Assembly (NCBI GenBank): GCA_018402545.1
Contig: JAGYIL010000001.1
Coordinates: 372,001-436,000, forward strand
DNA length: 64,000 bases
Source: Saccharospirillum sp.
GTDB lineage: Bacteria > Pseudomonadota > Gammaproteobacteria > Pseudomonadales > Natronospirillaceae
Reading direction: 5' to 3'
Part shown: in pieces, positions 27,328 through 35,728 of the stretch
Numbering within the stretch: the stretch's first letter is position 1
Layout: each line of letters opens with the position of its first letter
Made by a program: the position numbers and the translations under genes
Notes under the pieces: model-generated
What the model was told of the DNA's origin: nothing
Seen by the model: the letters and a program-made list of their open reading frames with translations, nothing else
The model's database searches: none

Positions 27328-27723
27328 TTATCGCCCGGGGAGCGAAACGGTCATGGTTTCACCGCCATAGCCGTGCGCCTGATCGCGCCCCTGAACGACC
27401 ACCCGGGTAATGCCGGGCGTGATGGATACGCCTGACAGGCTTCGGGTGAACGGCTGTTCGCTGGCGTGGTCGTGCAGCAATTCCCGTACCCCCAGGGTGT
27501 CTCCCTCCTCGGACATCACTCTGAACGCGTCAGCGTATCGCTGTGGCGTGTCGTAGGGGGATGACAGCGTCACCTGGAAGGTGAAGCGGTCGTCGCCCGT
27601 GGCACTGACACTGACGTCGATCACATCCGGGTAACGCTGCTCGGTATCTGTTTCGCCAAACGCCAGACTTGCCGCAAGCAAGGTCACCAGGGCAGTGAAC
27701 CCCACCATCAGAACAGGTTTCAT
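27328..27723 (-). CDS. Hypothetical secreted protein
   Basis: The 131-residue protein has a signal peptide (MKPVLMVGFTALVTLLAASLAFG). The mature part is predicted as a small beta-sandwich: alternating strands such as DVSVSATGDDRFTFQVTLSS and VVVQGRDQAHGYGGETMTVS, without Cys. I do not recognise the family by name. It sits 32 bp downstream of the epimerase-like gene and may be co-transcribed with it. Confidence 0.65.
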   Translation of the reverse strand: MKPVLMVGFTALVTLLAASLAFGETDTEQRYPDVIDVSVSATGDDRFTFQVTLSSPYDTPQRYADAFRVMSEEGDTLGVRELLHDHASEQPFTRSLSGVSITPGITRVVVQGRDQAHGYGGETMTVSLPGR

Positions 27724-27755
27724 AACACCCTCTCTTTTACCGTTCTCGTGCCGGG

Positions 27756-28835
27756 TTAACCACCGGCTTTGCGAATCTGACCGGTTTCCAGCAACTGATT
27801 GAAAAAATCGGTGATCGAGTCACGCAGCGGCCGGTATTGCACGCCCAGTTCACGCTCACTCTTGCTGTGATCAAAGCGGATTGGGTGCCCCACGTTGCGA
27901 CTGACCATGGCACGAGTCATGGCTTTATCCGCCAGTGGCCCTACCAGCCAGACCAGCGGTTTGGGCAGAATGCGCTTCGGGAAGCCGTACCCTTCGCCAA
28001 ATTCTTTGCGCAGAATCTCGGCGAACTCGATAAAACTGCTGTCGTGACCGGAGACAATGTAGCGGCCTTTGGCATGCGGCATGAAGGCGGCTTTGATGTG
28101 CGCATCGGCCACTTCACGCACATCGACAGCCGCGATGTAGAAGGCAGGAACGCCCGCCTTGAGTCGACCACTGGCAAATTGTTTGAACATGCCGAGCGAA
28201 GCCGAAGTACTGCGCGGGTTGATGCCCGGCCCCAGCACCAGGGAGGGATTAATGGTTACCAGATCCCAGCGCGACTGTTTTTCCACGGCCTCCCAGGCGG
28301 CCTGTTCGGCCAGGGTCTTGGAGTAGGAATACGGCTGGTGGGTCAGCGACGATGTCCGGTTCCAGTCGGTTTCATCCAGAGCCGGCTTGCCGGAGGTTTC
28401 CAGATCGATGTTGTCGCCATAGATGGCCGCGCAGCTGCTGGTCAGTACCACGCGTTTGACGCTTTCGGTGTTATTCACACTGTCGAGCACATTCAGGGTG
28501 CCCTGGCGGGCCGGTTCGATCAGGTCTTTCTGCGCATCGTCGAACGACAAAATAAACGGAGAGGCGGTATGGAACACGACTGAACAGCCGGCCATGGCGT
28601 CGGAATAGGAGCCCGGGTCGAGCAGATCGGCTTTGAACAGTTTCAGCGCGCCCGGAGCATTCTGTTCCAGTTGCTTGAGGTGTGCGACCTTGTCGGCGTT
28701 GTCCGGGTCGCGCACGGCGGCGTGCACGGTGACGCCGGCGTCGAGCAGGTTTTTCACAATCCAGCCGGCGACGTAGCCGGTGGCGCCGGTCACCAGTACG
28801 GACTGATTCGGGTCTATCGTTAATGCGTCGGTCAT
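27756..28835 (-). CDS. Extended SDR: NAD-dependent epimerase/dihydroflavonol-reductase-like aldehyde reductase
   Basis: The 359-residue extended SDR has the nucleotide motif VTGATGYVAGWIVKNLL near its N-terminus, a Ser in LTSSCAAIYGD and a Tyr-x-x-x-Lys in QPYSYSKTLAEQ. VFHTASPF is typical of dihydroflavonol-4-reductase-like aldehyde and ketone reductases. It likely reduces a carbonyl compound with NADPH. It shares orientation with the flavin-dependent oxidoreductase gene 44 bp upstream, which may be in the same operon. Confidence 0.87.
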   Translation of the reverse strand: MTDALTIDPNQSVLVTGATGYVAGWIVKNLLDAGVTVHAAVRDPDNADKVAHLKQLEQNAPGALKLFKADLLDPGSYSDAMAGCSVVFHTASPFILSFDDAQKDLIEPARQGTLNVLDSVNNTESVKRVVLTSSCAAIYGDNIDLETSGKPALDETDWNRTSSLTHQPYSYSKTLAEQAAWEAVEKQSRWDLVTINPSLVLGPGINPRSTSASLGMFKQFASGRLKAGVPAFYIAAVDVREVADAHIKAAFMPHAKGRYIVSGHDSSFIEFAEILRKEFGEGYGFPKRILPKPLVWLVGPLADKAMTRAMVSRNVGHPIRFDHSKSERELGVQYRPLRDSITDFFNQLLETGQIRKAGG

Positions 28836-28879
28836 AGAATGGGTTCCTGATACATTGTTGGGAGAATAGGGGCCAGTGG

Positions 28880-29899
28880 TTATACGGCCACCTGGCTGGC
28901 GGCGATGGCTCGCATAGCATCGGCCGCTATGTCGAACGATTTGAACCGGGCCTTGTCGTCGAACATCTGGCCGGTGAAGATGATTTCGTCGACATCGGTC
29001 CGGTCGATAAAGCGCCGCAACCAGGCTACCACCTGGCCGGGTGTGCCTACGGCCGATTCAGCCAGAGCGTGATCCACCTGGGCGCGCTCAATCGGGCTGC
29101 CAACCTGGTCCGGCTCGACCGGGGGTTTCAATGGGCCCGGTGTGCCGCGACGCAGCGCCATGAACTGCTGTTCCACCGAAGTTTTCAGCACCCGGGCCTG
29201 ATGCTCGGTATCGGCCGCAAACACATTCACGGCTGCCATGGCGTACGGAGCGTCCAGATAGTCGGATGGCTTGAAGCGTTCGCGGTAAATGGCCAGGGCC
29301 TGATCGAGATGGTCGGGCGCAAAGTGTGAGGCGAACGCAAACGGCAGGCCGAGTGCGGCGGCAAGCTGGGCACTGTAGAGGCTGGAGCCGAGCAACCAGA
29401 CTGGCACTCTTAATCCAGCACCAGGCACGGCCTGCACCGTCTGGCCAGGCTGTACCGGTTCAAAGTAGTGCAACAGTTCCTGCACATCGTCCGGAAAGGT
29501 ATCGGCCGCGTTCATTGGGTTACGGCGCAGAGCCCGCATGGTGGCGCCATCGGTGCCGGGCGCGCGGCCGAGGCCAAGGTCCACCCGGTCTGGGTAGAGG
29601 GCGGCCAGGGTGCCGAACTGTTCAGCGATGGTCAGTGGTGCGTGATTGGGCAGCATGACACCACCGGCGCCGATGCGGATACGCTCAGTACCTTCGGCGA
29701 CAAAGCCGAGCGCTACCGCCGTCGCGGCGCTGGCGATGCCGGGCATGTTGTGATGTTCGGCCATCCAGAACCGGGTGTAACCGGCTTTTTCGGCGTGCTG
29801 CGCCAGGGCCCTGGAGCGATGCAAGGCCTCTCGGGCGGTACTGCCCTGATTGACGGGGGATAAATCGAGTATCGAAAAGGCGGTCACTGTGATCTCCAT
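28880..29899 (-). CDS. LLM-class flavin-dependent oxidoreductase (luciferase-like)
   Basis: The 339-residue TIM-barrel flavoprotein matches the luciferase-like monooxygenase family: [19 protein letters not shown] at the N-terminus, [19 protein letters not shown] and [20 protein letters not shown]. The group includes alkanal and FMNH2-dependent oxidases of unknown substrate (YhbW-like). It lies just downstream of the direct repeat that bounds the unknown ten-gene block, and is followed by the aldehyde-reductase-like SDR, a plausible partner. Confidence 0.88.
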   Translation of the reverse strand: MEITVTAFSILDLSPVNQGSTAREALHRSRALAQHAEKAGYTRFWMAEHHNMPGIASAATAVALGFVAEGTERIRIGAGGVMLPNHAPLTIAEQFGTLAALYPDRVDLGLGRAPGTDGATMRALRRNPMNAADTFPDDVQELLHYFEPVQPGQTVQAVPGAGLRVPVWLLGSSLYSAQLAAALGLPFAFASHFAPDHLDQALAIYRERFKPSDYLDAPYAMAAVNVFAADTEHQARVLKTSVEQQFMALRRGTPGPLKPPVEPDQVGSPIERAQVDHALAESAVGTPGQVVAWLRRFIDRTDVDEIIFTGQMFDDKARFKSFDIAADAMRAIAASQVAV

Positions 29900-29930
29900 G
29901 AGCGAATTCAGTGAATGATGCCCACAACAT

Positions 29931-29961
29931 GAGGGGCATCCCGCCAGTCACAAGGTGTCGA
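29931..29961. repeat. 31-bp direct repeat, left copy, bounding the ten-gene block
   Basis: This 31-bp sequence (beginning GAGGGGCATCCCGCCAGTCA) matches 39594-39624 at 28 of 31 positions in the same orientation. It lies 3 bp past the stop of the last gene of the block. It may be a site-specific or target-site duplication; no recombinase gene is present between the copies. Confidence 0.7.
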
Positions 29962-29964
29962 TAG

Positions 29965-30645
29965 TCACGGTGCCAGTGTAAGCAGGATCTCATCTCCGGC
30001 ACGGGCAATGCTGTCGGGGCTTGGATCCTGGCTGGCGATCAGCGAGTCGTCACTGGCGTCTGTGTCGTCCGCAGCCAGCGCAACCCTCAAGCCCAGTTGT
30101 TCGAGCACGGCGCGGGCAGCAGCGAGGCTGCGTGGGTTCCCGTCCCGGTCGGTTACCAGATTCGGCACCAGGCGCAGTTCATCGACACCGTCTGGTGGCG
30201 GGATGGGCACTATGCGAAAGGTCAGCTTGGCACTGACGTCGGCACTGAATCCGTACTGGTTGGTGTAACCGGCATCGACCGGTGAGGCGTAGAGCTTCCG
30301 GCTGGTGTTCAGTCCCTGTCGCCCAAGCGCCGCGCGAACCGCCGGCACCGGTGTTTTCTTAACCGCGGTCGCCTGTGACGCGCCGGCCGCCCCCTGCCCC
30401 AGGCGCAAGGCCACCCGAACTTCACCGGTCGTTTCCGGCAGGGCGTAGAAGGTGGGCCGGTAGCCGATGTCCTGCAATAGCTTCATTTTGGCGTCATTAT
30501 TCTCGGCGTACAGCTCGAGCACGGCGGCCAGCGATCCGTCATCGAGTGCCTGTTGCGCGCTTGCGACGCCTTCGCCGACCGAGGCAATGACATCGCCCAG
30601 TGGCGAGGCCACTACATCTTGTACCAGTGAGCGCAAATTTTTCAT
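29965..30645 (-). CDS. Unknown-cluster paralog with C-terminal PASTA domain
   Basis: This 226-residue protein is one of six paralogs in the block. The helix block GDVIASVGEGVASAQQALDD (residues 18-37) and the strand block LQDIGYRPTFYALPETTGEV (57-76) align with the other members. The third block (about 134-150) reads SADVSAKLTFRIVPIPPP. Residues 160-226 look like a PASTA domain (VPNLVTDRDGNPRSLAAARA, then LEQLGLRVAL). PASTA domains normally bind peptidoglycan fragments on kinases or penicillin-binding proteins, but no signal peptide or membrane segment is seen. It is the last gene in transcription order, separated from the others by repeat A1. Function unknown. Confidence 0.75.
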   Translation of the reverse strand: MKNLRSLVQDVVASPLGDVIASVGEGVASAQQALDDGSLAAVLELYAENNDAKMKLLQDIGYRPTFYALPETTGEVRVALRLGQGAAGASQATAVKKTPVPAVRAALGRQGLNTSRKLYASPVDAGYTNQYGFSADVSAKLTFRIVPIPPPDGVDELRLVPNLVTDRDGNPRSLAAARAVLEQLGLRVALAADDTDASDDSLIASQDPSPDSIARAGDEILLTLAP

Positions 30646-30675
30646 GGACGTGCTCCTGTTGTTAATGACTCGAGT

Positions 30676-30849
30676 TTCGGAGTTCGCGGTTGGTTACGTT
30701 GCCAGTCGCCCGCACCGGCCACCAGGTAGGGCTATCGAGGGTCGGCGTAAACCCGTCCATGGGGCCTGGACCGCAGCATCCTTGCTGCGGACCACCCTCG
30801 ATAGCCCTACCTGGCACCCGGTGCTAGTCCTTTGCCTGCGAACTCCGAA
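30676..30849. repeat. Family A palindromic repeat, copy 1
   Basis: A 174-bp element lies between the last two genes of the unknown block. Outer ends TTCGGAGTTCGC and GCGAACTCCGAA are inverted. Inside is a 21-bp perfect stem (30722-30742 and 30794-30814), and at the tip GTCGGCGTAAA, TCCATGG and the small hairpin CCGCAGCATCCTTGCTGCGG. A second copy with different stem arms but the same tip is at 56135-56301. Confidence 0.8.
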
Positions 30850-30875
30850 GCACCGGAAAGGCCCGTGTATCAGGA

Positions 30876-32075
30876 TCATTTCGGCGCAGCCTCTTGTTTG
30901 CGTTCGCCAAACACCACCATGACCGAGCTGCCGTGTTCCGCTTCGCTGCTGGGGGCCGGGTGTTGGCTGAGTGCCTGGCCGGGCACGCCCGCGCCCTCGG
31001 CAAGTTGCTGGTGGGCGCTGGCCATGCGCAACCCGACTGATCGCAATACCCGGCGTGCGGCACTTTCCGTCAGGCCGATGACGTCCGGGACCGACGTTCT
31101 GGTTGCGCCTGTATCGGACGATTCACTGATCAGCTCGGTGCTGAAGCCGCCACCGGCTTCGCCCATTACGATGGAACTCCCGTCGTCCGACATTGATCCG
31201 CGCAGATCGATTTTCACGTTACCCAGCCGGTAAGGCAGCGCCTCGGCTTTCATGCGGGTATTGGAGCTGCTTACCTTGGAGCCCAGACCTACCAGCACGG
31301 TTTCAATCGCGGCCGGTTGGCGGGTGTTGGATTCCAGTTGTTTGACTTTTGCAGCCAGCGCTTCCTTTTCGGTCGCGGTTTGCGACAAGTTGGTTTCCAA
31401 CGTGTTGATGCGGCTTTTGGCGGTTGAGAGTTGTTCGTTGGTCAGCGTAAATTCCCGGCTTTTATCCAGCAATTGGGCGTTCAGCTGCACTTCGCGGGCT
31501 TTGAGCGTATCCAGTTCTTTGGTGTTCAGCAGGGTGGCGGTGATGGCCGGGTCCAGCTTCGCTTCGGTGGCTTCTAGCTGTGGGCGTGCCCGTTCTCCCG
31601 CCACATCGACCCGGGTCAGATTGGCGGTCAGCGTCGGGTTGGCCATTACCAGGCGGTTGACGGCCAGCGTTGAAATCTGTGGCGCAACCGGTGCCCCGGC
31701 CACTGACTCGTTGGTGCGGGCAAAGCGAGGGTCGACGTGTTGCAACCGGTGTGCGGTTTCTTCGAGACGTTCGATTTTGCCAAAATCGAGAAACAGGGTT
31801 TGCTGACGGGTGTCATATTGCATCAGCCCGCCGTGAGCCAGGACGCGCGGCGCCGGTGAACCGGTTTCAGTCAGGCGCATTGCCGGAGCCATGGTCTCAC
31901 TGACAACGGTGGCGGCGCTGGTTAACGTGGCTTTGCCTTCGGCGTCGGTTTTGCCTCTGGCAACGGGCTGCCAGCGACGGCTTTTCAACTGGTAGGCTTC
32001 CAGACTCAGGGTATGGCCTTCGGCGACTTTGCCTTCGTCGGTCAGCAGGTGAACGGTGGCGACGACTTTGCCCAT
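30876..32075 (-). CDS. Unknown-cluster coiled-coil protein with PASTA domain
   Basis: The 399-residue protein has an N-terminal beta domain (residues 2-58, VATVHLLTDEGKVAEGHTLS) resembling Ig-like or carboxypeptidase-regulatory folds. A linker follows, then a coiled coil (about 185-250, LNTKELDTLKAREVQLNAQL), a short beta region (275-318, LPYRLGNVKIDLRGSMSDD), and a PASTA domain (328-390, SVPDVIGLTESAARRVLRSV). No signal peptide or membrane segment is present. Its ATG overlaps the TGA of the upstream gene. Together with the other PASTA protein it suggests a PASTA-binding partner within the block; function is unknown. Confidence 0.7.
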   Translation of the reverse strand: MGKVVATVHLLTDEGKVAEGHTLSLEAYQLKSRRWQPVARGKTDAEGKATLTSAATVVSETMAPAMRLTETGSPAPRVLAHGGLMQYDTRQQTLFLDFGKIERLEETAHRLQHVDPRFARTNESVAGAPVAPQISTLAVNRLVMANPTLTANLTRVDVAGERARPQLEATEAKLDPAITATLLNTKELDTLKAREVQLNAQLLDKSREFTLTNEQLSTAKSRINTLETNLSQTATEKEALAAKVKQLESNTRQPAAIETVLVGLGSKVSSSNTRMKAEALPYRLGNVKIDLRGSMSDDGSSIVMGEAGGGFSTELISESSDTGATRTSVPDVIGLTESAARRVLRSVGLRMASAHQQLAEGAGVPGQALSQHPAPSSEAEHGSSVMVVFGERKQEAAPK

Positions 32076-32716
32076 CAGCTCACCTCCTTGCCAATGACCA
32101 GGCGCAGGGTTTCAAAGCCAAGCTCTGCGACCAGAACCACCCTGGCGGCGGTTTGCAGGGCACCGCCGAGTTGCACTTCAGTGACCGCCACGCCCGACTC
32201 ATCGGTTTGCACCACCGCACTGCTTAGCGACACCGCCGTTAGCCGGGGTGAGCTGACACCAGCGGCTTTGGACAAACCGATTGAGGCTTCGCGGTCGAGG
32301 TTCAGTTCAATGTCGGCACCGGTCAGCACTTCGCCAGCGCTGGTGGTGGCCGTAAAGGTCAGGGTGCGTCGGTTACCCGTTGCAGTGATGTCGGCGGCCA
32401 GTTGCGGGACCGGCATCCCTTCGCCTGGGGGCACGGCCACAAACCGGCCGGTAATGCGGCTGGTCACTTCCTTGGACGCTTCGCCACTGCTAACCGGGGC
32501 AAAAATAAGTCGGACGCCGCCGCTGGATTTGGTTTCTGACTTGAGTTGAAAGCCCACTTCGAAATCCAGGTGCGGAATGCGGTATTGGGGGGCGGGCCGT
32601 CCGTAACCGTCGAGCGGCGCAATGCTGTTCAGTTCTTCCTGGGCTTCGCGCAGACTTTCGGCAATGCCGACCAGAACGCTTTCCAGCGTGTCCGCAATGA
32701 ATTTTCCTTCGCTCAT
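32075..32716 (-). CDS. Unknown-cluster paralog with C-terminal Ig-like domain
   Basis: The 213-residue paralog starts with the helix LESVLVGIAESLREAQEELN (11-30). The strand block is shorter than in its relatives (YRIPHLDFEVGFQLKS, 45-60), and the third block is EVTSRITGRFVAVPPGEG (83-100). Residues 105-210 are rich in alternating strands (TLTFTATTSAGEVLTGADIE) and look like an Ig-like fold with Big-like character. No signal peptide or metal site is seen. It shares a 1-bp overlap with the gene after it, so they are co-translated. Function unknown. Confidence 0.7.
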   Translation of the reverse strand: MSEGKFIADTLESVLVGIAESLREAQEELNSIAPLDGYGRPAPQYRIPHLDFEVGFQLKSETKSSGGVRLIFAPVSSGEASKEVTSRITGRFVAVPPGEGMPVPQLAADITATGNRRTLTFTATTSAGEVLTGADIELNLDREASIGLSKAAGVSSPRLTAVSLSSAVVQTDESGVAVTEVQLGGALQTAARVVLVAELGFETLRLVIGKEVS

Positions 32717-32784
32717 TCAACTACCTCGTTTAATGCCCGTTGCTTGAACGGCTGTTGCCTGTCTGTAATGAAAAGCAGGGCGTA

Positions 32785-33774
32785 TCAGACACTGTCCTGT
32801 TCCCGTGATCGTTCGCGCTGTTTGGCCAGCGCCCGCTCCCGGCGCTGCTGATCGCGTTGTTCCGCCTGTTGTTGTTCGCGCCGTCGCTCCAGAGCGCGTT
32901 GCCGGTTCGCCTGCATGCGGGCGAACAGGTCTCCGGAGCCGCCGCTGTCGAGCGACAGGCGCTGTTCGCGACGATCGGCGTAGCTGGAAAACCGGTCCAT
33001 GGCGCCAGTCAGGCGTTGTTCACGGGCTTGCCAGCCGGATTCGATGCGATCGACAACCTGCTTCGGTGCATCGAGTGCCGACTGGGCGCGGTTCAACACT
33101 GAGCTGGTTTTGTCGAGCCGGTCACCCTGTAGCGTATTGCGCAGCTCGGCCCGTTCTGCTTCGGATACCCCTTCGCTGGCCAGTTGCTGGTCGAGATCGC
33201 GCAGTTGATCGCGAGCGCCGTCGACTGACTGCCGGGCGTCTCGTACCGGCTGGCTGACCGATTGCAGTGGCGTCAGTGCGTCGCCAACGCGACGCAAGCC
33301 AGAGCGAGCCTGACGGCTGGCCGTGGCAAAGCGATTGTCCGGCCCCTCGCTCAGGCCACTGCGGCCCGGCAGCCCGGCATCCATACGGCCTTCGAGTGGC
33401 GACGCAGGAAGACTGCCGCGAGGCGTACCTATCGGCGCAAGGTCACTACTCTGCCGTTGCCGGGCGGCAGCCCGTTGTGCAGCCCATTCCTGCTCCTGCC
33501 GGCGCCGTTCGGCGAAGCTGGCCACCGGAAAACGCTGGCTGATGGCCGGGTCCTGTTGCGGATCACCGGTCAGGCCGCGCAGTTTCGATTCCAGTTCATT
33601 GCGCCGGGTCAGAAGCTGGTTGAGCTGGCTGTTCGGCGCCAGCCGGGCGGCCTCGGCCAGATCCGCTGCCCCACGATTGCCTGTTACTGCAGCAGAGGCT
33701 GGTAAAGGCCCAGCGGACGATGTTGAGCGCCCGTTTGAGTCCTGATCCAGGTCACGCCAGGTCCTTCGGGTCAT
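32785..33774 (-). CDS. Unknown-cluster Arg/Gln-rich coiled-coil protein
   Basis: This 329-residue protein has no family name that I can give. It is strongly charged and rich in Arg, Gln and Ala. A flexible N-terminal part (residues 1-160) is followed by helical segments (about 165-250, QSVDGARDQLRDLDQQLASE) and a C-terminal helix of Arg/Gln/Glu (285-329, MQANRQRALERRREQQQAEQ). It does not carry the three paralog blocks. Its ATG lies 4 bp after the upstream stop. A scaffold or nucleic-acid/peptide-binding role would fit the composition, but this is inference. Confidence 0.65.
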   Translation of the reverse strand: MTRRTWRDLDQDSNGRSTSSAGPLPASAAVTGNRGAADLAEAARLAPNSQLNQLLTRRNELESKLRGLTGDPQQDPAISQRFPVASFAERRRQEQEWAAQRAAARQRQSSDLAPIGTPRGSLPASPLEGRMDAGLPGRSGLSEGPDNRFATASRQARSGLRRVGDALTPLQSVSQPVRDARQSVDGARDQLRDLDQQLASEGVSEAERAELRNTLQGDRLDKTSSVLNRAQSALDAPKQVVDRIESGWQAREQRLTGAMDRFSSYADRREQRLSLDSGGSGDLFARMQANRQRALERRREQQQAEQRDQQRRERALAKQRERSREQDSV

Positions 33775-33777
33775 GGT

Positions 33778-34344
33778 TTACTCATCGTCGGCGTCGGTCA
33801 GGGTGCTGGCAATCATTGAGCGGATGCGCTCTTCCAATATTGCCGGGGCCGGTACCGGTACCAGCTTGGTGCGCATCAGCGAGGAGCCCTCTGCCGAGTA
33901 CTGATATTTGGAGGAATAACTGGCCGACACTGAACTGACGCTCATTTTGGCGGAGGCCGAAAAGAACCCGACCTTGCCGCTGACCGAGGCATTCACATTG
34001 GTGGATGAGCGTTTGAAGTTGGTCTCCCGCGACATCGAAATCGACAGTTTCAGTTCGATCAGAGTGTCGACAAACTGATAGAAAGTGGGCACGAAGCCGA
34101 GCTCTAGCAGGGAGTACTCATTGCCATCGCCCAGCTTCACCAGCATGTTGCGTTCCGGTGGTGTGGTTGGCGTGGGGGCCGGTTCACCGTCTTCGGGTTC
34201 CGGGTCGGGCGCATAGCCGGCCATCATCCGGGCGATCTTGAGTGATACCAGATCGAGTTCATACTGGGCTTCTGCGATGCCTATCCCGAGCGTTCGAACC
34301 ATCTCGGGGAAGGGCGTGTTTTGCATTTCTGTGCCAATGGACAT
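33778..34344 (-). CDS. Unknown-cluster paralog, core form
   Basis: The 188-residue paralog is one of the clearest members. Block 1 is EMVRTLGIGIAEAQYELDLV (14-33). An acidic Pro-rich linker (47-63) follows. Block 2 is LLELGFVPTFYQFVDTLIEL (79-98). A Ser-rich beta segment (105-142) leads to block 3, YSAEGSSLMRTKLVPVPAPA (149-168), and an ending helix EERIRSMIAS. It is very close to the 267-residue neighbour, consistent with a recent duplication. No signal peptide is present. Function unknown. Confidence 0.75.
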   Translation of the reverse strand: MSIGTEMQNTPFPEMVRTLGIGIAEAQYELDLVSLKIARMMAGYAPDPEPEDGEPAPTPTTPPERNMLVKLGDGNEYSLLELGFVPTFYQFVDTLIELKLSISMSRETNFKRSSTNVNASVSGKVGFFSASAKMSVSSVSASYSSKYQYSAEGSSLMRTKLVPVPAPAILEERIRSMIASTLTDADDE

Positions 34345-34387
34345 GGGTTAGCCCTCCGCCTGTCGGCCGCAAAAAACGTGCGGGAAT

Positions 34388-35191
34388 TTATGCATCGTCG
34401 TCAGTGTCCAGACCCAGGTCACGGCGCCGGACTTCCAGGTTAGCTTCGCGCCGTGCTTCTTCGGATTCCATGAAAGAACGAATGCGATCTTCCAGTACGG
34501 TCGGTGGCGGCACGGGAACGATCTTGGTACGTAAAATGGATGCACCTTCGGCGGTGTAGGAATATTTACTGGAATAAGTGGCATCGACCTGGCTGGTGGT
34601 GACCTTGCTTTCTGAGCCTGATGATTTGGAAGTGCCCCAGAACGACCGTTTGCGCTTGTAAGCATTGGCCCGGTCTGTGGTTTTGTTGCTGCGGGTATGA
34701 GTGTACTCGCGTTCACGGGTAATCTTGATCGCGATCTTGACTTCGATAATAGTGTCGACGAATTGATAGAAGGTGGGTACAAAGCCGAGTTCCATCATCG
34801 AATGTCGAACGGGTACCCGAATCTCGAGTTTTTTCTGGTCGGCATTCAGGCTGGCCACATCATCAACATCGTGCAGGTCTTTGGCGATCTTTTTGACCAG
34901 ATCAAGCAGTTTGACGGCCTCGTTCTCGTCTAACGAGCCTGAAACGGCATCATCAACGGTGGCATAGGCCACAGCCTCGGCCAGGGTCATGTATTCGTAG
35001 CCAAAAAAGACCCGGCTGTCGTCGAAGGTGACATTGCCACGTTCGTCGTACACCGTGGTCAGACCACCCATCATTTCAGCGACGTTGATCGAGTTTTCAT
35101 CGAGCTGATACTGACCATCGGCGATGGCAAAGGCCATTTGCCGGATCATATCGCCCATGGGTACATTCAGCAGTTCTTGTCCAATTGCCAT
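34388..35191 (-). CDS. Unknown-cluster paralog, long-linker form
   Basis: The 267-residue paralog carries block 1 DMIRQMAFAIADGQYQLDEN (14-33), then an inserted acidic helical part (about 85-120, LDENEAVKLLDLVKKIAKDL) not found in the sister. Block 2 is MMELGFVPTFYQFVDTIIEV (132-151) and block 3 is YTAEGASILRTKIVPVPPPT (212-231), with RTKxVPVPxP shared with the 188-residue sister. A Lys/Arg-rich stretch (NAYKRKRSFWGTSK) lies between them. It is probably the closest relative of that sister and duplicated from it. Function unknown. Confidence 0.75.
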   Translation of the reverse strand: MAIGQELLNVPMGDMIRQMAFAIADGQYQLDENSINVAEMMGGLTTVYDERGNVTFDDSRVFFGYEYMTLAEAVAYATVDDAVSGSLDENEAVKLLDLVKKIAKDLHDVDDVASLNADQKKLEIRVPVRHSMMELGFVPTFYQFVDTIIEVKIAIKITREREYTHTRSNKTTDRANAYKRKRSFWGTSKSSGSESKVTTSQVDATYSSKYSYTAEGASILRTKIVPVPPPTVLEDRIRSFMESEEARREANLEVRRRDLGLDTDDDA

Positions 35192-35229
35192 TGCCGCTCT
35201 CCTCTGGCTGACTGTTCAGTTCCGGTTGG

Positions 35230-35694
35230 TCAGATCTCTTGCTGGTATTGTTGTTTCAGTAACAATAAAAACGTTTCCGGCGCGGGCAACGACACCAGCC
35301 GCGCCGCGATGGATGACATGCCTTCGGCCGATACCGAGAACTTTCGGGCATAGCCCACATCCACCGACGCCGCTGCCATGAAGACGCCGTATTGAACGCC
35401 CACCTGCACCCCGACATTCACCGAGGTTTCGGTGCTTTCCGTCATGCTGAAGCTGAGCTTGGCTTCCACCGTCGCCTCGGTAAATGCATAAAAGCTGGGC
35501 ACAAACCCGAGCGATAACAGGTTGTAGGTGGTGTCGCCAATTTCGACTTCCGACTCGGCCAGCGACTGCGCAATCTCGATCGAGTTTTTATCGAGTGCCA
35601 GTTGCGCCTGGGCAATGGCGACCCCCAGCTTTTCAATAATTTGCGGCAGCGGGGCCGACATTAACGAGCGAGTAACCGCCGGTACCTCACTCAT
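35230..35694 (-). CDS. Unknown-cluster paralog, minimal form
   Basis: At 154 residues this is the smallest paralog and helps define the core domain. Block 1 is QIIEKLGVAIAQAQLALDKN (18-37), block 2 is LLSLGFVPSFYAFTEATVEA (59-78), and block 3 is VSAEGMSSIAARLVSLPAPE (120-139), ending in a helix LLLLKQQYQQ. A smooth beta segment lies between (TETSVNVGVQVGVQYGVFM). There is no appended domain. The core is therefore an amphipathic helix plus beta-sandwich-like strands of about 140 residues. Confidence 0.75.
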   Translation of the reverse strand: MSEVPAVTRSLMSAPLPQIIEKLGVAIAQAQLALDKNSIEIAQSLAESEVEIGDTTYNLLSLGFVPSFYAFTEATVEAKLSFSMTESTETSVNVGVQVGVQYGVFMAAASVDVGYARKFSVSAEGMSSIAARLVSLPAPETFLLLLKQQYQQEI

Positions 35695-35728
35695 GATGAA
35701 TGCTCCTCGGTCGTTGCTTCATGGCCGT

